Part shown: positions 54,982-63,970 of the stretch, in pieces
Layout of the letters: each line of letters starts with the position of its first letter
Numbering within the stretch: position 1 is the stretch's first letter
DNA from: Metapseudomonas otitidis
Lineage (GTDB): Bacteria; Pseudomonadota; Gammaproteobacteria; Pseudomonadales; Pseudomonadaceae
Direction: 5' to 3'
Assembly (NCBI RefSeq): GCF_900111835.1
Contig: NZ_FOJP01000023.1
Coordinates: 34,206 to 98,205 of the forward strand
DNA: 64,000 bases
The notes under the pieces: model-generated
Told to the model about the DNA's origin: nothing
The model's input: the letters and a program-made list of their open reading frames with translations, nothing else
Databases searched by the model: none
Translations under genes and position numbers: made by a program

Positions 54982-55082
54982 CCGGGTGCGGCACGCGATC
55001 CTTTGATCGCTTCGGGCTGATTCGTCGCCCCCCTCATGCAGTACAATCGCCCCCTTTTTCCTGGCAGGGACCGTCTCCCACG

Positions 55083-56330
55083 ATGATCGAACCCAAGCGC
55101 GTCTTGCGCGCCCTCGCCGAACACTGGTCGCTGCTGGAGCCGCTGTGCGAGCGCTTCGATACGGGCACCCTGAGCCTGTCGGAGCTGCGCATGCAGGTCG
55201 GCGCCCAGTTGCCGGCGGGCACGCCCACCGATATCACCGCGTTGCTCGACCAGTGGATCCGCCTGGATATCCTGGTGCCGGTGGCCAAGAGCCCCAACCG
55301 CTTCGAGCTGAACGCCCAGATCCACGACTTCCTCGCCTACCTGCGCCGCGAGCACCGCCTTGGCCTGTGCCTGGAGATCGAGGCCTACCTGCGCCACCTA
55401 GAGCGCCTGGCTGGGCACATCCAGGAAGCCTTCGAGATCCGCGACGGCAACGACCTGGCACGCCAGCTGCGCCTGCTGGACATGCGTGTGCGTGACGTGC
55501 TGAAGAAGCTCGACAACGACGAGCAGGCGCTGGTGGGCGTGGCCGAGCGGGCCAAGACCAGCGACCGGCAGATTCCGCTGCGCCAGCGTTATGCCGAGGT
55601 CCTGGCGACCTGGGACGAGTACGTCGAGCCGATGATCCAGCTGGTGTCCGCCGATGGCGCCTTCGAGCAGGGCGTGCGCCGTGTGGAACAGGTGCTGCTC
55701 AAGCTGCTCGGTGAGCAGCAGCGCCTGGGCCAGCTGGTGGACGACGACCTGCTGCTGCGCACCCATGCGCGCATCCTGGAGATGCAGACCACGGCCCAGC
55801 TGACCCTGCGCAAGGCCCGTGAGCTGCTGCTGCCACTGCGCGAGGAAGCGCGCCGGCACAACGCCGTGACCCGTGGCGCGGCACTGGCGCTCTCGGTGAT
55901 CCGCAAGAAGGGCCTGGACGGGGTGCCCCAGGCGGCGATGCCGCTGTTCACCCGGCCGCAGAGCACCTTCCTCGGCAGCGCGTCCCAGGTGGAGGCCTAC
56001 GTCTACGCCCTGGCGCGCTTCGAGCCCAAGCCGGCGCACTTCCCCAAGGCCGGCGTTGGCCGCAAGGGCGCGCCGCCCAAGGCCCCGCGCACGGCACGGG
56101 AGATGATCGAGCGCTGCGAGCAGGCCCTGCCGCTGCCGGACCTGATGGCCTGGCTGCTGGAGCAGGAGCCGGACGGCGCCACCGACGAATTGCTGTACTG
56201 GTTCTCCCGCCTGTCGCGGGATGGCCGCTTCCAGCGCGAACGCCTCGAGCGCCGCGACTACCTCACCGCCGAGCATCAGGTCAGCCTGAGCTCCTTCGCC
56301 CTCATCAAGAGCGAAAACCATGCAACTTGA
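55083..56330 (+). CDS. mksF: condensin subunit MksF (kleisin)
   Basis: 415 residues, kleisin of the MukBEF-like MksBEF condensin that compacts and partitions the chromosome. N-terminal winged-helix-type region (VLRALAEHWSLLEPLCERFD, LLDQWIRLDILVPV), long central helices with coiled-coil character (about 120-270), and a C-terminal DUF (LLYWFSRLSRDGRFQRERLE). Overlaps mksE by 11 bases. In P. aeruginosa the order mksF-mksE-mksB is the same. Confidence 0.9.
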   Translation: MIEPKRVLRALAEHWSLLEPLCERFDTGTLSLSELRMQVGAQLPAGTPTDITALLDQWIRLDILVPVAKSPNRFELNAQIHDFLAYLRREHRLGLCLEIEAYLRHLERLAGHIQEAFEIRDGNDLARQLRLLDMRVRDVLKKLDNDEQALVGVAERAKTSDRQIPLRQRYAEVLATWDEYVEPMIQLVSADGAFEQGVRRVEQVLLKLLGEQQRLGQLVDDDLLLRTHARILEMQTTAQLTLRKARELLLPLREEARRHNAVTRGAALALSVIRKKGLDGVPQAAMPLFTRPQSTFLGSASQVEAYVYALARFEPKPAHFPKAGVGRKGAPPKAPRTAREMIERCEQALPLPDLMAWLLEQEPDGATDELLYWFSRLSRDGRFQRERLERRDYLTAEHQVSLSSFALIKSENHAT

Positions 56331-57024
56331 TCTTTCCGAAATGACCCAGCTCCAGGCGATCTTCCGTGAGCTGTTCAAGGGCTATCACCTCTCCCGCAGC
56401 GAGCCGGAGTGCTACGCCCAGCTGTCCACCATGCAGGACCAGTACCGGGCACTGTTCAAGGCCCTGGGCTTCGAGCTGGTGTGCGACCCGCGCGGCTTCT
56501 ACTACTTCGTGCCCGAGCAGATGGGCGCGCAGGTGAACAAGACGGCGCAGCGCCTGGCACTGTTCACCTTCATCCTGGTGGAGCACCTGGCCGACCAGGG
56601 CCGCGACCCGCTGGCGGTGCTCGACGGCGGCAGCATCGGCCGTGACGAGCTGCCGGCCCTGCTGGACAAGTACCGCGACCTGTTCCTGCAGGCCGAGGTG
56701 ACCACCCATGAAGAGCTGGAGGAGAAGATCATCCGCCGCCTCACCCAGTTGGGCTTCGCCGAGGACAGCAACGGTGTGTACCGCTTCCTGCCGCCGATGC
56801 ACCGCTTCCTCGATGTGTGCCTGTCGGTGCAGCACGACCGCGACCTGGCGGCCAGCCTGCACAGCACCGACCTGCCGCTGCAGGCGCCGGTGCTGATGGA
56901 CGACGACGGCGACGAGCCCATCGTCAGCCTCGATCCGCAGGAGAGCCCTGTGGATGAGTCCGAAGAAGACGCCCTGGCCCGCGCCATGGCCGAAGAGCGC
57001 GCTGCACAGGAGATCGACGCATGA
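56320..57024 (+). CDS. mksE: condensin subunit MksE (kite)
   Basis: 234 residues, two tandem winged-helix regions typical of kite subunits (LQAIFRELFKGYHLSRSEPE, then LEEKIIRRLTQLGFAEDSNG) and an acidic C-terminal tail. It dimerises and bridges MksF. Starts inside the mksF end and overlaps mksB by four bases (ATGA), so the three subunits are translationally coupled. Confidence 0.9.
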   Translation: MQLDLSEMTQLQAIFRELFKGYHLSRSEPECYAQLSTMQDQYRALFKALGFELVCDPRGFYYFVPEQMGAQVNKTAQRLALFTFILVEHLADQGRDPLAVLDGGSIGRDELPALLDKYRDLFLQAEVTTHEELEEKIIRRLTQLGFAEDSNGVYRFLPPMHRFLDVCLSVQHDRDLAASLHSTDLPLQAPVLMDDDGDEPIVSLDPQESPVDESEEDALARAMAEERAAQEIDA

Positions 57025-59861
57025 GCCAGGAACGCTACGGCATCCGCCGCTTCGCCCTGCTGAACACCGCCGGCTACAGCCTGGGCCTGTTCCCGCTGGA
57101 GAACCCGCTGTCGGTTTACGGCGCCAACAACCTGGGCAAGTCCGCGTCGATCAACGCGCTGCAGTTCCCCATCCTGGCGCGCATGTCGGACATGAGCTTC
57201 GGCAAGTACAGCCTGGAGCAGTCGCGCAAGTTCTACTTCGCCACCGACACCAGCTACATCCTCGTGGAGGTGTCCCTGCCCCACGGCCCGCACGTGATCG
57301 GCGTGGCCGGTCGCGGCCCAGGTGGCGGTTTCGGTCACCAGTTCTTCGCCTACCAGGGCAGCCTGGACCTGGATCACTACCAGAAGAACGGCACTTGCCT
57401 GCGCCAGCGCGAGCTGTTCGCCAACCTGGAGCGCGAGGGCATCAAGGCCTACGAGCTGAAACCCGATGAGCTTCGCCGTCTGCTGGTGGGCGGGCATACC
57501 TCGATCCCGCTGGACCTGACGCTGATCCCGCTGCGCTCTACCAGCGAGCACAGCCTGAAGACCTTCCGCGCGCTGTTCATCAACCTGCTGCACATGCGCG
57601 AGATCACCGCGGCCAAGCTCAAGCAGCTGTTCCTCGATGCGTTCGAGCACAGCCTGCGCTCGGGCAGCGTGGACTACATCGCGGCCACCGAAGAGGCCTT
57701 CCGCGATGTGCGCCGCATGGAGCAGGACTACCAGGCGCTGGTGGCCGCCGGCCCGCTGGTGGAGGCGCTGGCCAACGGCGTGACCCAGCGCGAGATCCTG
57801 CGCGGCAAGCTGCATCGCCTGTCGCCCCTGCTGGATTCGCTGCTGGGCACCTGGCACGACTATTCGGGCGCGCGCCGCGAGGAGCTGGTGATCCAGGCCG
57901 AGCACTACCGCAGCGAGCAGGACGGCCTGCAGAACGAGCAGCGCGGTGGCACCACCGAGCTGATGCGCCTGGAGCGCGAGATCACCGAGACCCAGCGCTG
58001 GCTGGGCGAGCTGGCGGTGCTGAAGAACCGCTTCGCGCTGGTGGAAGACGCCAAGGTGCTGGAGCAGCAACTGCTGGCCGCGAAAGACGCCCACGACGAG
58101 CTGGCCGGTGCGCTGGCGCAGTCCCGCCAGTTCTCCACCGAGGACCTGGACGAGCGCGTGCGCGACCTGGAGAAGCGCCTGAAGGCGGTGAAGCAGCAGC
58201 TCGACCATGCCGACAACAACAGCTACTCGCGCCTGCGCGAGGAGTTCTCCCAGGCCGACGTGGATCGCCTGATGCGCCTGTTCAACGGCCAGCTGTTCAG
58301 CCTGCCGCTGGGCGAGAAAGGCATCCAGCTGGATGACGCGGACGCCTGGGTGAAGACCCTGGAGGCGGTGCTGGATGGCTTCAAGGGCGATCACTTCATC
58401 GTCCCCGGCCTGGAGGTGGACCTTTCCCACATCGAGCCGCCGGCCCTGCAGGCCCTGGCCGACCGGGCGGCGCTGCGCGACCAGAAGGACCGTCTGGAGC
58501 GCGAGCTGAAGCAACTGAAGACCCAGCAGTCCGTGGCCGCCGACCGTTCCGCGAGCAAGGCCCAGGCCGAGCAGCTGTACCAGGCGGTGCTGGATGCGCA
58601 GAAGGCCCTGGAGGACTTCCGCAAGACCCAGACCCTGACCGCCGAGGAGCCCGCCAAGCTGGAGAAGCTGGCGGTGCTGGAAGCCTCGCAGGACGAGCTG
58701 AAGCGCTCCAGCGATGCCTTCACCGAGCGCGTCCAGCAGCTGTCCGCCAAGCTGCAGCTGGTGGGCCGTCAGCTGGCCGACCTGGAAGCCAAGGAACGCA
58801 CCCTGGAAGACGCCCTGCGCCGTCGCCAGCTGCTGCCGGCCGACCTGCCCTTCGGTACGCCGTTCACCGACCCGGTGGACGACAGCCTCGATAACCTGCT
58901 GCCGCTGCTCAACGACTACCAGGACACCTGGCAGGCGCTGCAACGCATCAATGGCCAGATCGACGCGCTCTATGCCCAGGTCCGCCTGAAGGGTGTGGCG
59001 AAGTTCGACAGCGAGGAAGATGCCGAGCGTCGCCTGCAACTGCTGATCAACGCCTACGCCCACCGCCAGGACGAGGCGCTGACCCTGGCCAAGGCCCGTC
59101 GTGCGGCGGTGACCGACATCGCCCGGACCCTGCGCAACATCCGCAGCGACTACGACAACCTGGAACACCAGCTGGCGCTGTTCAACCGCGAGATCAACAA
59201 GCGGCAGGTGTCGAACCTGGCGAGCTTCCGCATCGTGCTGGCGCCGAACAAGGATGCGCTGCGCCACATCGACCAGATCATCCACAGCGCCGGCCAGTAC
59301 GAGGAAGGCGAGACCCTGTCGGTGTTCGACCTGACCCAGTCTGCCGAGCAGGACGCGAAGAACGAGGAAGCCAAGGAGTACCTGGCACGCCTGGTGGCGG
59401 CCAACGGCAACCAGCTGGGCCTGAAGGACCTGTTCGAGCTGGCATTCGAGATCACCAAGGTGCATGGCCAGCCTGTGATCCACACGGACATCGATGGCGC
59501 GGCGTCCAACGGTACGACCATGACCATCAAGGCGCTGACCAACATGTACCTGCTGCTGCACCTGATGGACCGCGAGCAGGCCGGGCGCATCCGCCTGCCC
59601 TACTACCTGGACGAGGCGGCGGACATCGACGAGCGCAACCAGCAGGCGCTGATCGAGACCAGCGCGCAGTTGGGCTTCACGCCCATCCTGGCGTCGGTGA
59701 AGCCGCAGGTTTCGGCCCACGTGGCCATCGACCTGGAAGGCGGCAGCGGCCCGAACGGCATCTACATCGACGAGGCGGACTGGAAGTTCATCAAGCCCCG
59801 CGAGAAGGCAGCCAGCCCGGCCACCGCCGAGGCGACGGGCTCCGAGGTGGAGCCCGCCTGA
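57021..59861 (+). CDS. mksB: condensin ATPase MksB (SMC-like)
   Basis: 946 residues. The N-terminal ATPase head has Walker A GANNLGKS at 34-41; two antiparallel coiled-coil arms (about 200-420 and 470-780) flank a small hinge; the C-terminal head contains LPYYLDEAADIDERNQQAL as Walker B and D-loop. This is shorter than E. coli MukB (about 1480), as expected for Mks. The operon ends here with a terminator and has no mksG/jetD nuclease gene, so this is the chromosome-organising MksBEF rather than the plasmid-defence (Wadjet) type. Confidence 0.93.
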   Translation: MSQERYGIRRFALLNTAGYSLGLFPLENPLSVYGANNLGKSASINALQFPILARMSDMSFGKYSLEQSRKFYFATDTSYILVEVSLPHGPHVIGVAGRGPGGGFGHQFFAYQGSLDLDHYQKNGTCLRQRELFANLEREGIKAYELKPDELRRLLVGGHTSIPLDLTLIPLRSTSEHSLKTFRALFINLLHMREITAAKLKQLFLDAFEHSLRSGSVDYIAATEEAFRDVRRMEQDYQALVAAGPLVEALANGVTQREILRGKLHRLSPLLDSLLGTWHDYSGARREELVIQAEHYRSEQDGLQNEQRGGTTELMRLEREITETQRWLGELAVLKNRFALVEDAKVLEQQLLAAKDAHDELAGALAQSRQFSTEDLDERVRDLEKRLKAVKQQLDHADNNSYSRLREEFSQADVDRLMRLFNGQLFSLPLGEKGIQLDDADAWVKTLEAVLDGFKGDHFIVPGLEVDLSHIEPPALQALADRAALRDQKDRLERELKQLKTQQSVAADRSASKAQAEQLYQAVLDAQKALEDFRKTQTLTAEEPAKLEKLAVLEASQDELKRSSDAFTERVQQLSAKLQLVGRQLADLEAKERTLEDALRRRQLLPADLPFGTPFTDPVDDSLDNLLPLLNDYQDTWQALQRINGQIDALYAQVRLKGVAKFDSEEDAERRLQLLINAYAHRQDEALTLAKARRAAVTDIARTLRNIRSDYDNLEHQLALFNREINKRQVSNLASFRIVLAPNKDALRHIDQIIHSAGQYEEGETLSVFDLTQSAEQDAKNEEAKEYLARLVAANGNQLGLKDLFELAFEITKVHGQPVIHTDIDGAASNGTTMTIKALTNMYLLLHLMDREQAGRIRLPYYLDEAADIDERNQQALIETSAQLGFTPILASVKPQVSAHVAIDLEGGSGPNGIYIDEADWKFIKPREKAASPATAEATGSEVEPA

Positions 59862-59880
59862 CCGGGATGCTGTTTCGCTG

Positions 59881-59917
59881 ACAACAGAAAGGGCCGCTTC
59901 GCGGCCCTTTTTGTTAT
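59881..59917 (+). terminator. terminator after mksB
   Basis: AAAGGGCCGC / TTC / GCGGCCCTTT (59888-59910) with an outer ACAAC/GTT extension and TTGTTAT tail. It separates mksB from the convergent pqiB and may act in both directions. Confidence 0.88.
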
Positions 59918-59927
59918 AGGGGTGGGA

Positions 59928-62219
59928 TCATTTGCCGAGTTCGATCTTCGGTGCCCACTTCAACCACTCTTCGTTGAGTTCGTCGTGCAGGGCGAAGGTC
60001 TGGCCGGGGATGGCCGGGCTGCCCATCTGGGCGTTGTCCGGGGTGGCGAAGGCGATGCCGCCTTCCAGCAGCGCTTCGAGGGACTCGGTGCGCACCTTCA
60101 CGCCCTTGAACAGGCCGGCGTCGATGCCGACGCCGCTGGCATTCCAGAAGCGCGTGCCGCTGCGCACCAGGGGCGCGTAGCGGGGCTCGATGAGGATGTG
60201 GATCAGCACCCGGTCGGCGGAGCTGCCGAGTTCGAAGCTCTCCACCTTGCCCACCGGCACTTCGCGGTAGCTGACCACGACGCCGGGCTTGATGGAGCCA
60301 CGGCGGGCGGTGCTGAGGGTGACGCGCAGGCCCTCTTCCCGGGCGATGGTGGACGGGGGCTGGGCCAGGGCGGTGAAGCGCGTCTGGCTGGCGCCCTTGC
60401 GGGAGGACGGCTGGACTTCGAGGTACTGGCCGCTGACCAGGGTGTCGAGGTTGGCGGTGCGCACCAGGCCGAGCTCGGGCTTGACCACCCAGAACTGGGT
60501 GCCTTCGCGGGCGATGCGCTCGGCGGACTCGGTGATACGGGCGAGCACGACGACGCGGCTGAGGTCGTCCGCCAGGGAGATGCGCTCGACACTGCCGACG
60601 TCCAGGCCCTTGTAGCGGACCGGGGTGCCTTCGCGCAGGCCGTCGGCCTGGGGCATGAGGATCTCCACCAGGGTGCCTTTGCCGAGGGCGAGGTTCTCGT
60701 TGTCGTAGAGGGTGAAGCGCCGCGGCTTGGTGACGGGGGTGGCCTTGGCGTCGGGGGTGGCGAAGGCGATGCCGCCGGCGAGCAGGGTCTGCAGGGACTC
60801 GCTCTTCACTTCGACACCGGAGAGCCCGCCCTTGATGCTGACGCCGCTGACGTTCCAGAAGCGGGTGGATTCGTTCACCAGGGAGGCGAACTCGGGCTCG
60901 ATGTGCACGCCGACCACGACGCGCTGGTGGTCGCGGGAGAGCTGGTAGCTCTGGATGCTGCCGACGCGCATCTGCTTGTAGAGGATGGGGCTGCCGACAT
61001 CGAGGGAGCCGAGCTTGTCGCTGGTGAGCACCAGGTGCAGGCCGGGGGCGTCGGTGTTGAGCGGCGGGGCCTTGGGCCGGGCGGTGAACTCACGGGTGGG
61101 GGTGCCGCTCTTGGCGAAGCGCACGGCGATGTAGTTGCCCTTCACCAGCGCTTCGATGCCGCTGATGCCGGCGAGGGAGATGGAGGGTTTGACCGTCCAG
61201 AACTCGGTGCCTTCGACTAGGAAGTCTTCGGTGCGGGGCTCCATGGTCAGTTCGGCGGTGGCGCCGGCGAAGTTTTTGTCCATGTCGAGCTTCTTGAGGG
61301 TGCCGACCTGGACGCCGTTGTACATGACGGGGGTGTTGCCGGGGTTGAGGCCGCTGACGTCTTCCATCCGCAGCAGGACTTTGAGGCCCGCCTCGGCCGC
61401 CTCGAAGCCGTCGTACAGGCGGAAAGGGATGGTGGAGTCGGTGGGCGGGCTGTCCTGGCGGTTCTCGGGCGTGGCGAAGGCGATGCCGCCGGCGGCCATG
61501 CTGAGCAGCGATTCGGTGCGGATCTTGACCCCGGAGAGGCCGGCGGTGACGTTGAGGCCGCTGGCGTTCCAGAAGCGGGTGTGTTTGCGCACGAGGTGGG
61601 CGTAGGGCTGTTCGACCAGCACCTTGATCTCGACGGTGCGCTGGTCGGCGGCGAGCTGGTAGCTCTTCACCTGGCCGACCTGGATCTGCCGGTAGTAGAC
61701 GGGGCTGCCCTGTTCCAGCGAGCCGAGGCGCTCGGCCTTGAGGGTGATGTGCAGGCCGGGCAGCGAGTCGGAGAGCGGCGGCGGTTCGGCGAGGGCGTGG
61801 TACTTGCGCTCGGGCTCGCCCTTGACCGGGTCGATGGCGATGTAGATGCCGGATACGAGGGTTTCCAGCCCGGTGACGCCGGCGAGGGAGACGCGGGGGC
61901 GGACCAGCCAGAAGCGGGTTTCCTTGCTCAGGTAGGGCTCGGCCTCCTTGAGCACTTCGACGGTGGCGACCACGCCCTTGATGTCGTCGCTGACGTGCAG
62001 GTCGGTGACCTTGCCGACCTGGATGCCCTTGTACATGAGCTGGGTCTTGCCGACCTGGATGCCTTCGCCGTTCTCGAAGTAGATGGTGATGTTGATCCCG
62101 GCTTCGTTCATGGACTTCCAGCCCAGCCAGAGGCCGATCGCGAGGGCGATCAGGGGCAGGACCCAGATGGCGGACCAGTTGGTGGTTTTCTTCTTCGTAG
62201 GCTTGGGCAGGTCAGCCAT
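59928..62219 (-). CDS. pqiB: intermembrane transport protein PqiB with six MCE domains
   Basis: 763 residues. One N-terminal membrane helix (SAIWVLPLIALAIGLWLGWK) anchors it in the inner membrane; the periplasmic part is six MCE/MlaD domains of about 110 residues, each with a QVG or DVG loop (YKGIQVGKV, YRQIQVGQV, YNGVQVGTL, YKQMRVGSI, YKGLDVGSV, YREVPVGKV). Odd and even domains form two classes; even ones share TRFWNASG/TRFWNVSG and GGIAFATP. E. coli PqiB has three MCE domains and LetB seven. It probably forms a lipid tunnel to the outer membrane. Starts with an eight-base overlap with pqiA-2. Confidence 0.92.
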   Translation of the reverse strand: MADLPKPTKKKTTNWSAIWVLPLIALAIGLWLGWKSMNEAGINITIYFENGEGIQVGKTQLMYKGIQVGKVTDLHVSDDIKGVVATVEVLKEAEPYLSKETRFWLVRPRVSLAGVTGLETLVSGIYIAIDPVKGEPERKYHALAEPPPLSDSLPGLHITLKAERLGSLEQGSPVYYRQIQVGQVKSYQLAADQRTVEIKVLVEQPYAHLVRKHTRFWNASGLNVTAGLSGVKIRTESLLSMAAGGIAFATPENRQDSPPTDSTIPFRLYDGFEAAEAGLKVLLRMEDVSGLNPGNTPVMYNGVQVGTLKKLDMDKNFAGATAELTMEPRTEDFLVEGTEFWTVKPSISLAGISGIEALVKGNYIAVRFAKSGTPTREFTARPKAPPLNTDAPGLHLVLTSDKLGSLDVGSPILYKQMRVGSIQSYQLSRDHQRVVVGVHIEPEFASLVNESTRFWNVSGVSIKGGLSGVEVKSESLQTLLAGGIAFATPDAKATPVTKPRRFTLYDNENLALGKGTLVEILMPQADGLREGTPVRYKGLDVGSVERISLADDLSRVVVLARITESAERIAREGTQFWVVKPELGLVRTANLDTLVSGQYLEVQPSSRKGASQTRFTALAQPPSTIAREEGLRVTLSTARRGSIKPGVVVSYREVPVGKVESFELGSSADRVLIHILIEPRYAPLVRSGTRFWNASGVGIDAGLFKGVKVRTESLEALLEGGIAFATPDNAQMGSPAIPGQTFALHDELNEEWLKWAPKIELGK

Positions 62220-62835
62220 GCTCGTCGTCCATATCGGTGTTGTCCCAGATGAGTCGGGGGTCGAAGGTCACTGCCGCCACCATGGTGAGGACCACGACGC
62301 TGGCGAAGGCCGCGGCGCCGATGTTGGCCTCGATGCTGGCGAGGTTCCCGAAGTTGACCAACGCCACGAGGATGGCGATCACGAAGATGTCCAGCATGGA
62401 CCAGCGGCCGATCCATTCGATGAATCGGTACATGAGGATGCGCTGGCGGGCGGACATCGGTTGGTGGCGTTGTACGGAGTAAAGCAGCAGGGCGATGCCC
62501 ACGAGCTTGAAGGTGGGCACGAGGATGCTGGCGGTGAAGACGACCAGGGCGATGGGCAGCATGTCGGCGTGGATCAGCTCGATGACGCCTTCCATGATGG
62601 TGGAGGGCGAGCCCTTGCCGAAGAAGTTGACCGTCATGATCGGCAGCACGTTGGCCGGGATGTAGAGGATGGTGGCAGTCAGCAGCAGGGCCCAGGTACG
62701 TACCAGGCTGTCGGGACGGCGGGCGTGAAGCCGAGAACCGCAGCGGGTGCAGCTGGGGGCTTCGTCATCAGGGTCCGGCCGGTTGAGCTGATGGCATTCG
62801 CCGCAGACGAGGATGCCGGCATCAAGCGCTCTCAC
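62212..62835 (-). CDS. pqiA: PqiA-family half protein 2
   Basis: 207 residues from a GTG at 62835, which has GAGGGAGGG at seven bases; the ATG nine codons upstream has no such site. An N-terminal zinc ribbon (Cys11, Cys14, Cys29, Cys32) is followed by four helices, including IPANVLPIMTVNFFG, the PqiA/LetA signature. E. coli PqiA has two such halves fused; here they are two genes. It overlaps the preceding half by 14 bases and pqiB by 8. It should feed lipids to PqiB. Confidence 0.87.
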   Translation of the reverse strand: MRALDAGILVCGECHQLNRPDPDDEAPSCTRCGSRLHARRPDSLVRTWALLLTATILYIPANVLPIMTVNFFGKGSPSTIMEGVIELIHADMLPIALVVFTASILVPTFKLVGIALLLYSVQRHQPMSARQRILMYRFIEWIGRWSMLDIFVIAILVALVNFGNLASIEANIGAAAFASVVVLTMVAAVTFDPRLIWDNTDMDDEHG

Positions 62836-63484
62836 TGGCGTGCCCTCCCTCGTCCAATGCATCCCAGACCTGATGGGGCGACATGGTGACTTCGAGCCAG
62901 ACCTGGGACAGCAGCAGGCCGATGAAGCAGGCCAGGCCGATACCGAGGTGCAGGTCGGCGAGGTCGATCAGTTTGACGATGCTGACGAGGATGCCCATGA
63001 GGTAGACCTCGAGCATCCCCCACTCACGCAGGTGGTGATACAGGCGGTACAGGTGCAGGCCCACCACCTGGTAGCGCTGCCAGCGTATGCACAGCAGGAC
63101 CAGCAACTGGCAGACGAGTTTGAGGAGGGGGATGACCATGCTGCAGAGGAACACCAGCACGGCGACGCCCTGCATGCCGCTGTCGTAGAGGCCGAGCACG
63201 CCGGTCCAGATGGTGTCCTGGGTGGTCTGCCCGAGCAGGTTGAGCTTCATGATGGGCAGGAAGTTCGCCGGTACGAACAGCAGCAGGGCGGTGAGCACGA
63301 GGGCCATGGCCCGTCGCTCCATCTGCGCACGGTGGACGATCAGCTCGTAGCCACAACGGGGGCAGCAGGCTTTCTGCTCCTCTTCGACGTGCTGGCGATG
63401 CATCAGCAGGTCGCATTCGGGACAGGCGAGCAATTCCTCCAGGGGGTATTCGGACAACGGGCGGACTTCAGCCGAGTCAGGCAT
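62822..63484 (-). CDS. pqiA: PqiA-family half protein 1
   Basis: 220 residues. Zinc ribbon with Cys21, Cys24, Cys41 and Cys44, then four helices with the signature VPANFLPIMKLNLLGQ. It is the N-terminal half-equivalent of E. coli PqiA and first gene of the pqiA-pqiA-pqiB operon. A TAGAAT at 63517-63512 on the minus strand may be its -10, with a poor -35. It lies just downstream of an rrn operon. Confidence 0.87.
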   Translation of the reverse strand: MPDSAEVRPLSEYPLEELLACPECDLLMHRQHVEEEQKACCPRCGYELIVHRAQMERRAMALVLTALLLFVPANFLPIMKLNLLGQTTQDTIWTGVLGLYDSGMQGVAVLVFLCSMVIPLLKLVCQLLVLLCIRWQRYQVVGLHLYRLYHHLREWGMLEVYLMGILVSIVKLIDLADLHLGIGLACFIGLLLSQVWLEVTMSPHQVWDALDEGGHASESA

Positions 63485-63564
63485 ACGGGGAGCTCACGAA
63501 GATTCGCGCTTATTCTAGACGAGCACAGCCTCAAAAGAGACTGCCCGAGTGTGACTGCATCTGG

Positions 63565-63590
63565 CAGGGCGAGGTTCATTTCTCGCCCTG
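63565..63590 (-). terminator. second hairpin downstream of the rrn operon
   Basis: CAGGGCGAG / eight-base loop / CTCGCCCTG, between the 5S terminator and pqiA. Possibly a secondary rrn terminator. Confidence 0.45.
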
Positions 63591-63688
63591 TTCCAAGGCC
63601 TGCACCTGGAGTGTTCGTGCACTGCAACAGCGTTTAAGCCGGCTATATGCGCCTCGGAGTTCAGTGCGATTTTTCTTTCGCGCAAAGT

Positions 63689-63724
63689 CAAACCCCCGAC
63701 CACCTTTCGATGATCGGGGGTTTG
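63689..63724 (-). terminator. rrn operon terminator
   Basis: CAAACCCCCGA / 14-base loop / TCGGGGGTTTG immediately after the 5S gene on the minus strand. Confidence 0.85.
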
Positions 63725-63732
63725 GTATAGGT

Positions 63733-63850
63733 GCTTGACGATGACCTACTCTCACATGGGGAAACCCCACACTACCATCGGCGATGCATCGTTTCACTAC
63801 TGAGTTCGGGATGGGATCAGGTGGTTCCAACGCTCTATGGTCGTCAAGCA
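63733..63850 (-). rRNA. rrf: 5S ribosomal RNA
   Basis: The minus strand from 63850 begins TGCTTGACGACCATAGAG and ends in ATCGTCAAGC, the two ends forming helix I. Internal stretches CCACCTGATCCCATCCCGAA and GCCGATGGTAGTGTGGGGTT are the conserved Pseudomonas 5S core. About 118 bases; the ends may shift by one or two. Its product is the binding partner of L25, encoded by rplY in this window. Confidence 0.95.
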
Positions 63851-63970
63851 ATTCTTTAGGGTGATCGTCGAGACGCTCACCCGAATTCGGGTATGTGACA
63901 GTACTTTGCGGTTCAATCGAATTTTCGGTTTGTCGACTTCACCAACAACACCAGATTGTTTGGGTGTTAT

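Noticed and set aside
56502..59720. 1072-codon minus-strand frame opposite mksE/mksB
   Set aside because: Antisense shadow of mksB; composition is Gln/Leu/Val/Gly-rich without recognisable motifs, whereas the plus strand encodes an SMC-like protein with Walker motifs.
55083..59861. Wadjet/JetABCD anti-plasmid system
   Set aside because: The required fourth nuclease subunit gene is absent from the operon and its flanks.
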